A stretch of 64,000 nt of DNA, from assembly GCF_018327705.1 (NCBI RefSeq), contig NZ_BNEM01000001.1, positions 2,914,001 through 2,978,000 of the forward strand, written 5' to 3'. The notes beneath the pieces are model-generated. The model searched no databases and was not told where the DNA came from. It saw only the letters and a list, made by a program, of their open reading frames with translations. Positions 59,248-64,000 of the stretch are shown one piece after another. This stretch comes from Catellatospora sp. TT07R-123 (GTDB lineage: Bacteria > Actinomycetota > Actinomycetes > Mycobacteriales > Micromonosporaceae). How positions within the stretch are numbered: the stretch's first letter is position 1; every line of letters begins with the position of its first letter. The translations under genes and the position numbers were made by a program.

Positions 59248-60513
59248 ATGCACCGACGAGTCGTGATCACCGGGATGGGCGTGGTCGCCCCCGGCGGGAT
59301 CGGCACCAAGGCGTTCTGGGAGCTGCTGACCAGCGGCCGGACCGCCACCCGCACCATCTCCTTCTTCGACCCGTCGCCGTTCCGCTCGCAGGTCGCGGCC
59401 GAGTGCGACTTCGACCCGGCCGCGCACGGCCTGACCGCGGCGCAGGTGCTGCGGATGGACCGCGCGGCCCAGTTCGCCGTGGTCGCCGCGGCCGAGGCGG
59501 TCGCCGACGCCGGGATCGAACCGGCCGAGCTCGACCCGACCCGGCTGGGCACCGTCGTGGGCAGCGCCGTCGGCGCCACCACCAGCCTGGAGCGCGAGTA
59601 CGTCATCGCCTCCGACCACGGCAGGCACTGGCTGGTCGACAACACGCACACCTCGCCCCACCTGTACGACTACTACGTCCCCGGCTCGTTCGCCGCCGAG
59701 GTGGCCTGGTCGGTCGGGGCCGAGGGCCCGGCCGCGGTGGTCTCCACCGGCTGCACCTCCGGGCTGGACGCGGTCGCGCACGCGGTCGAGCTGATCCGCG
59801 AGGGCAGCGCCGACATCGTGGTCGGCGGCGCCACCGACGCGCCCATCTCCCCCATCACCGTGGCCTGCTTCGACGCCATCAAGGCGACGACCCCGCGCAA
59901 CGACGACCCGGCGCACGCCTCGCGCCCGTTCGACAACAGCCGCAACGGGTTCGTGCTCGGCGAGGGCGCGGCCATGTTCGTGCTGGAGGAGTTCGAGCAC
60001 GCCCGCCGCCGCGGCGCCGAGGTCTACGCCGAGATCGTCGGGTTCGCCTCGCGCTGCAACGCGTTCCACATGACCGGCCTGCGCCCCGACGGCCGCGAGA
60101 TGGCCGAGGCCATCACGCACGCGCTCGGCCTGGCCAGACTCGACCCCACCCGCATCGGGTACGTCAACGCGCACGGCTCGGGCACCAAGCAGAACGACCG
60201 CCACGAGACCGCCGCGGTGAAGCTGGCCCTGCGCGACCACGCGTACGCCACCCCGATGAGCTCGATCAAGTCGATGATCGGGCACTCGCTCGGTGCGATC
60301 GGCGCGATCGAGGTCGCCGCCTGCGCGCTGGCCATCTCCTCCAACGTCGTCCCGCCCACCGCCAACCTGCACGAACCCGACCCCGAATGCGACCTGGACT
60401 ACGTGCCGAACGAGGCCCGCGACCGCCACCTGGACGCGGTGCTGTCGGTGGGCAGCGGCTTCGGCGGCTTCCAGAGCGCGATGGTCCTGGCCCGCCCGGA
60501 GGCGACCCGATGA
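59248..60513 (+). CDS. Type II polyketide ketosynthase alpha subunit
   Basis: 421 residues; ACAGGAGG eight bases before the ATG. Active-site Cys169 ([11 protein letters not shown]), His in [13 protein letters not shown] and His in [13 protein letters not shown] form the KS triad; [11 protein letters not shown] and [11 protein letters not shown] are the family ends. It condenses malonyl units with CLF on the ACP. Its stop overlaps the CLF ATG (ATGA), the usual translational coupling of the heterodimer. Confidence 0.96.
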   Translation: MHRRVVITGMGVVAPGGIGTKAFWELLTSGRTATRTISFFDPSPFRSQVAAECDFDPAAHGLTAAQVLRMDRAAQFAVVAAAEAVADAGIEPAELDPTRLGTVVGSAVGATTSLEREYVIASDHGRHWLVDNTHTSPHLYDYYVPGSFAAEVAWSVGAEGPAAVVSTGCTSGLDAVAHAVELIREGSADIVVGGATDAPISPITVACFDAIKATTPRNDDPAHASRPFDNSRNGFVLGEGAAMFVLEEFEHARRRGAEVYAEIVGFASRCNAFHMTGLRPDGREMAEAITHALGLARLDPTRIGYVNAHGSGTKQNDRHETAAVKLALRDHAYATPMSSIKSMIGHSLGAIGAIEVAACALAISSNVVPPTANLHEPDPECDLDYVPNEARDRHLDAVLSVGSGFGGFQSAMVLARPEATR

Positions 60514-61763
60514 GCACCCAGACCTCCGTCCACCCCCAGCACCGCGAAACCGGCTCGGCCCGCGCGGTCGTCACCGGCATCGGCGTGATGGCCCCGACCG
60601 GCCTCAACACGCACGACTTCTGGCAGGCGGCCCTCGCCGGGCGCAACGGCATCGGCCGGATCGAGCGCTTCGACCCGAGCCGCTACGCCGCGCGCCTGGC
60701 CGGCGAGATCCGCGACTTCGACCCCGCCTCCCACCTGCCCGAACGGCTGCTGCCGCAGACCGACCACGTCACCCGCCTGTCGCTGGCCGCCGCCGAGCAG
60801 GCGCTCGCCGACGCGGGCGTCGACCCGGCCGCGCTGCCCGAGTTCGGCATGAGCGTGGTCACCGCCAGCTCCGCCGGAGGGTTCGCGTTCGGCCAGAACG
60901 AGCTGGAGAAGCTGTGGGCCAAGGGCAGCGACCACGTCTCGGCGTACCAGTCGTTCGCCTGGTTCTACGCCGTCAACACCGGCCAGATCTCCATCCGGCA
61001 CGGCGGGCGCGGGCCCAGCGGCGTGCTGGTCACCGACTCGGCGGGCGGTCTCGACGCGGTCGGGCAGGCCCGGCGCCACCTGCGCGGCGGCACCGCGCTC
61101 GCGGTCACCGGCGGCGTCGACGGCTCGCTGTGCCCGTGGGGCTGGATCGGCCAGCTCGCCGAGGGGCACCTCAGCGACCGCGACGACCCGGCGCGGGCGT
61201 ACCTGCCGTTCGACCGCGACGCCGCGGGCTGGGTGCCCGGCGAGGGCGGCGCCATCCTCATCGTCGAGGACGCCCGCGCGGCGGCCGCCAGAGGGGCACA
61301 CCAGATCTACGGCGAGGTCAGCGGGTACGCCGCGACGTTCGACCCGCCGCCGGGCAGCGGCCGCCGCCCGGGGCTGGCCCGGACGATCCGGCTCGCGCTG
61401 GCCGACGCGGGCCGCGCCCCCGCCGACGTGGACGTGGTCTTCGCCGACGCCGCCGGGGTGCCCGAGCGGGACCGGGCCGAGGTCGCGGCGCTGGCCGAGG
61501 TGTTCGGCCCGCACGGGGTGCCGGTGACCGCGCCGAAGGCGGCCACCGGGCGGCTGGCGGCGGGCGCGGGCAGCCTCGACGTCGCCACCGCGCTGCTGAG
61601 CCTGCGCGACGGCGTCATCCCGCCCACCCCGAACATCACCTCACCGGCCTATCCCGACCTGGACCTGGTCGTCGGCACTCCCCGCGAGACCGACCCACAC
61701 TGCGCCCTGGTCCTGGCCCGGGGCACCCACGGCTTCAACGCCGCCCTCGTCCTCACCCGCTGA
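60510..61763 (+). CDS. Type II polyketide chain-length factor (KS-beta)
   Basis: 417 residues, homologous to KS-alpha but without the catalytic Cys. Where most CLFs have Gln in EQAGGLD, this one reads TDSAGGLDA with Ser177. [33 protein letters not shown] and [22 protein letters not shown] are typical CLF blocks. With KS-alpha it sets the number of malonyl units. The chain length cannot be read safely by eye. Confidence 0.95.
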   Translation: MSTQTSVHPQHRETGSARAVVTGIGVMAPTGLNTHDFWQAALAGRNGIGRIERFDPSRYAARLAGEIRDFDPASHLPERLLPQTDHVTRLSLAAAEQALADAGVDPAALPEFGMSVVTASSAGGFAFGQNELEKLWAKGSDHVSAYQSFAWFYAVNTGQISIRHGGRGPSGVLVTDSAGGLDAVGQARRHLRGGTALAVTGGVDGSLCPWGWIGQLAEGHLSDRDDPARAYLPFDRDAAGWVPGEGGAILIVEDARAAAARGAHQIYGEVSGYAATFDPPPGSGRRPGLARTIRLALADAGRAPADVDVVFADAAGVPERDRAEVAALAEVFGPHGVPVTAPKAATGRLAAGAGSLDVATALLSLRDGVIPPTPNITSPAYPDLDLVVGTPRETDPHCALVLARGTHGFNAALVLTR

Positions 61764-61821
61764 CCCACCCACGCCCCACCCCACCCGTCCCACCCGTCGG
61801 GGGAACACCCCAAGATCAGCC

Positions 61822-61880
61822 AAGTTGCCGGGCAATCGTGCGTATCTTGACCTCTGATACGCCCGATTGCCCGGCAACTT
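61822..61880. repeat. Dispersed palindromic repeat, family B copy 3
   Basis: 24-bp arms 61822-61845 and 61857-61880 (AAGTTGCCGGGCAATCG... / ...CGATTGCCCGGCAACTT) with one mismatch and an 11-base loop. The flank AAGATCAGCC is identical to copy 1. It follows the CLF gene by about 60 bases and should end that operon. The rest of 61764-62063 holds no gene, only the leader of the oxidase with GGGGAACG before its ATG. Confidence 0.85.
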
Positions 61881-62063
61881 CGCGTGCGCCGAGGAGCGCG
61901 ACGACACGGCGGTGGGGAGAGGTGGTCGGGGGTCGGGCGGTGTGGCTGTTTGTGCTGGTCAGCGGGGGCGGCTAGGGTGACCGACGGTTCCGGGCAATAA
62001 CGACATTTGGTCGAAACCTGACGCCCGGACCTCCAGGCACCCGGCCGAACAGGGGAACGATCG

Positions 62064-63995
62064 ATGTATCGACGGCAGCTGCTGACCACCGCAACTCTCG
62101 GCACGGCAGCGGCGCTGCTGCTACCGGGCCGCACCGCCTGGGCCGCCGCGAAGGTGCGCCTGGACGCAGCGAAGATCGCCAAGTACAAGGTGCGGCTGCC
62201 GATCCCGGGGGCGATGCCCGCGGTCAGCCGCAAGGGCGACACCGACGTGTACCGCATCGCCGTGCGCCAGCTGCGCCGACAGGTGCTGCCGCCCGGCATG
62301 CCCAAGACCACGGTCTGGGGGTACGGCGCGATCGGCCACTCGGCCTCGTTCGGCTACCCGGCCTGCACCATCGAGGCGACGGTCGACCGCCCAGTCCAGG
62401 TGACCTGGGCCAACGAGCTGTACGACAAGGACGGCCACTTCCGCCCGCACCTGTTCGCGGTGGACCCGACGCTGCACTGGGCCAACCCGGCCGGGGGCAA
62501 GGACGGCCGCGACATGGGCGCCACGTTCACCAAGACGCCGGGGCCGTACAAGGGGCCGGTGCCGATCGTGACGCACGTGCACGGGGCGCACACCGGCGAG
62601 GAGTCCGACGGCCACCCGTCGGCGTGGACGCTGCCCGCCGCGAAGAACCTGCCCAAGGGGTACGCCGCCACGGGCACGCTGCACGACGTGTACCGCGATC
62701 GGGCCAAGCAGCAGGGCAGCACCTGGGAGGCGGGCACCACGGTCTGCCGCTACACCAACGACCAGGAGCCGGGCACGCTGTGGTACCACGACCACAGCCT
62801 CGGCATGACCCGCCTCAACGTGTACGCCGGCCCCGTCGGCTTCTACCTGCTGCGCGGCGGCGACACCGACCTGCCCGCAGGCGTCCTGCCGGGACCGGCG
62901 CCCGAACCCGGCGACAAGGACGGCACGGACCACTACGAGCTGCCGCTGATCATCCAGGACCGCTCGTTCCACACTGACGGCTCGCTGTACTACCCCGGCA
63001 GCCGCGCGGAGTTCTTCGATCACTTCTCCGGGCCGTACGTCCCGGACAGCGACATGGCGCCGATGTGGAACCCGGGGTTCGCCGGCGACACGATGGTGGT
63101 CAACGGGGCGACCTGGCCCCGGGTGCCGGTCGAGCCCCGGCGCTACCGGCTGCGGCTGCTCAACGCCTGCAACTCCCGTACCCTCATCCTGAAGATCGCC
63201 TCGGCCGCGACCGGCGCCCGGCCCGCGCCCGCCGCGGTGCCGTTCTGGCAGATCGGCGCCGACGGCGGCTACCTGGCCAAGCCGGTGCGGCTGGATCAGC
63301 TGCTGCTGGCCAGCGGTGAGCGCGCCGACGTGATCGTCGACTTCAGCGGGGTCTACGCCGGCACGCCGCTGTTCCTGATCAACGAGGGCCCGGACGGCCC
63401 GTTCGCGGGCGGCCAGCTCGGCACGGCATACCAGGCGGCCGACCCGGCCACCACCGGCCAGGTGCTGCGCTTCGACGTCCAGTCGCTGAAGGGCAAGGAC
63501 ACCACCGTGCCCGCCGACCAGCTGTCCCTGCCAAAGGTCGCGGCCAGCCCCGCCTCGACCGTCACCCGCCGCGTCATGCTGGACGAGCTCGACTCGGCGG
63601 TCCTGACCGGCGTCGGCGGCCGCGTCGCGATGCTCGGCACGGTCAGCACCGACCGCAAGCAGAAGCCCCTGCACTGGCACGACGACGCCACCGAGACTCC
63701 CACCGCGGGCGACACCGAGACCTGGGAGATCCTCAACTTCACCGACCACGCCCACCCGGTGCACCTGCACCAGGTCCAGTTCGAGGTCCTGGACCGCAAC
63801 GTCTTCCTCCAGAAGCCCCGCCCCGCCGAACCCACCGAGTCCGGCCGCAAGGACACGGTCCTCACCTACCCCGGCGAGGTGACCCGCATCAAAGCCACCT
63901 TCGACCTCCCGGGCCAGTACGTCTGGCACTGCCACATCCTGGAACACGAGGACAACGAGATGATGCGCCCCCTAACCGTCACCCCCCGCCCCTAA
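62064..63995 (+). CDS. Secreted multicopper oxidase (CotA/bilirubin oxidase/phenoxazinone synthase type)
   Basis: 643 residues. The N-terminus YRRQLLTTATLGTAAALLLPGRTAWA has a twin-arginine and hydrophobic stretch, a likely Tat signal. The four copper-binding stretches are intact: THVHGAH, TLWYHDHS, HPVHLHQVQF and WHCHILEHEDNEMM (type 1 Cys in the last). It oxidises phenols or aminophenols with O2 reduced to water. It lies 300 bp beyond the polyketide arm and could couple or oxidise its phenolic product, but it may be independent. Confidence 0.92.
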   Translation: MYRRQLLTTATLGTAAALLLPGRTAWAAAKVRLDAAKIAKYKVRLPIPGAMPAVSRKGDTDVYRIAVRQLRRQVLPPGMPKTTVWGYGAIGHSASFGYPACTIEATVDRPVQVTWANELYDKDGHFRPHLFAVDPTLHWANPAGGKDGRDMGATFTKTPGPYKGPVPIVTHVHGAHTGEESDGHPSAWTLPAAKNLPKGYAATGTLHDVYRDRAKQQGSTWEAGTTVCRYTNDQEPGTLWYHDHSLGMTRLNVYAGPVGFYLLRGGDTDLPAGVLPGPAPEPGDKDGTDHYELPLIIQDRSFHTDGSLYYPGSRAEFFDHFSGPYVPDSDMAPMWNPGFAGDTMVVNGATWPRVPVEPRRYRLRLLNACNSRTLILKIASAATGARPAPAAVPFWQIGADGGYLAKPVRLDQLLLASGERADVIVDFSGVYAGTPLFLINEGPDGPFAGGQLGTAYQAADPATTGQVLRFDVQSLKGKDTTVPADQLSLPKVAASPASTVTRRVMLDELDSAVLTGVGGRVAMLGTVSTDRKQKPLHWHDDATETPTAGDTETWEILNFTDHAHPVHLHQVQFEVLDRNVFLQKPRPAEPTESGRKDTVLTYPGEVTRIKATFDLPGQYVWHCHILEHEDNEMMRPLTVTPRP

Positions 63996-64000
63996 CCCCG

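Overview
The window is about 64 kb of very GC-rich DNA, densely coded and with strong G/C at third codon positions. Overlapping ATGA/GTGA starts, GTG starts, a SigE-family sigma factor, a SARP regulator, a type II polyketide synthase and an Eis-type acetyltransferase point to a filamentous actinobacterium. Micromonosporaceae is my best guess, by inference. It reads as ordinary chromosome: I see no rRNA, tRNA, CRISPR array, integrase or insertion sequence.

Layout. (1) 1-5341: a Liv-type ABC importer (livG-livF-livH-livM, minus strand, cut by the left edge) and two overlapping acyl-CoA dehydrogenase genes. Both transcription units carry the same operator, TNCACT-N3-AGTGNA. (2) 5544-7390: DUF3311 protein and sodium:solute symporter. 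(3) 7561-11242, minus strand: a secreted PETase/cutinase-type polyester hydrolase, a SigE-family sigma factor with a one-pass membrane partner, and a secreted lysozyme-like protein. (4) 11560-17108: a large GGDEF-EAL c-di-GMP protein followed closely by an alpha-oxoamine synthase, then two small conserved genes. (5) 17280-22517: a glycopolymer locus. A membrane acyltransferase-SGNH protein is divergent from an 80-residue LPVTG micro-protein, which overlaps a family 2 glycosyltransferase fused to a second membrane acyltransferase. (6) 22641-30616: hydrolase, pyrE, phosphotransferase, two uncharacterised membrane/secreted proteins, ADP-ribosylglycohydrolase, WYL regulator and drug exporter. (7) 30731-37526: a small protein and a DUF6745 protein converge on a complete STM4011-STM4015 cassette (two radical SAM enzymes, sulfatase-fold hydrolase, ATP-grasp-like protein, leucine-rich-repeat protein). 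(8) 37650-48468: exporter, phosphotransferase, DUF3626 protein, an unrecognised protein, M4 metalloprotease, Eis-type acetyltransferase and an AAA ATPase-nuclease protein behind a 38-bp perfect palindrome. (9) 48636-61763: a compact type II polyketide cluster. (10) 62064-63995: a multicopper oxidase.

Polyketide cluster. The minus-strand operon runs ARO/CYC, AMP-dependent ligase, ABM monooxygenase, ACP, fused carboxyltransferase, BCCP, biotin carboxylase, FAD monooxygenase, cyclase-family protein and SnoaL-like protein. The divergent plus-strand arm is SARP, KS-alpha and chain-length factor. Three 11-bp-spaced SARP-type boxes lie between them. The cluster carries its own malonyl-CoA supply but no ketoreductase, methyltransferase, glycosyltransferase or exporter.

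Between genes, several families of long hairpins recur at unrelated loci with conserved arms and sometimes conserved loops (7421/16501; 15899/48556/61822; 24573/45704; 8596/30632; 22515). They sit mostly at gene 3' ends and look like dispersed palindromic repeats that also act as terminators. The best candidates for something under-described are the STM4011-STM4015 cassette, the glycosyltransferase-acyltransferase fusion with its LPVTG micro-protein, and these hairpin families.
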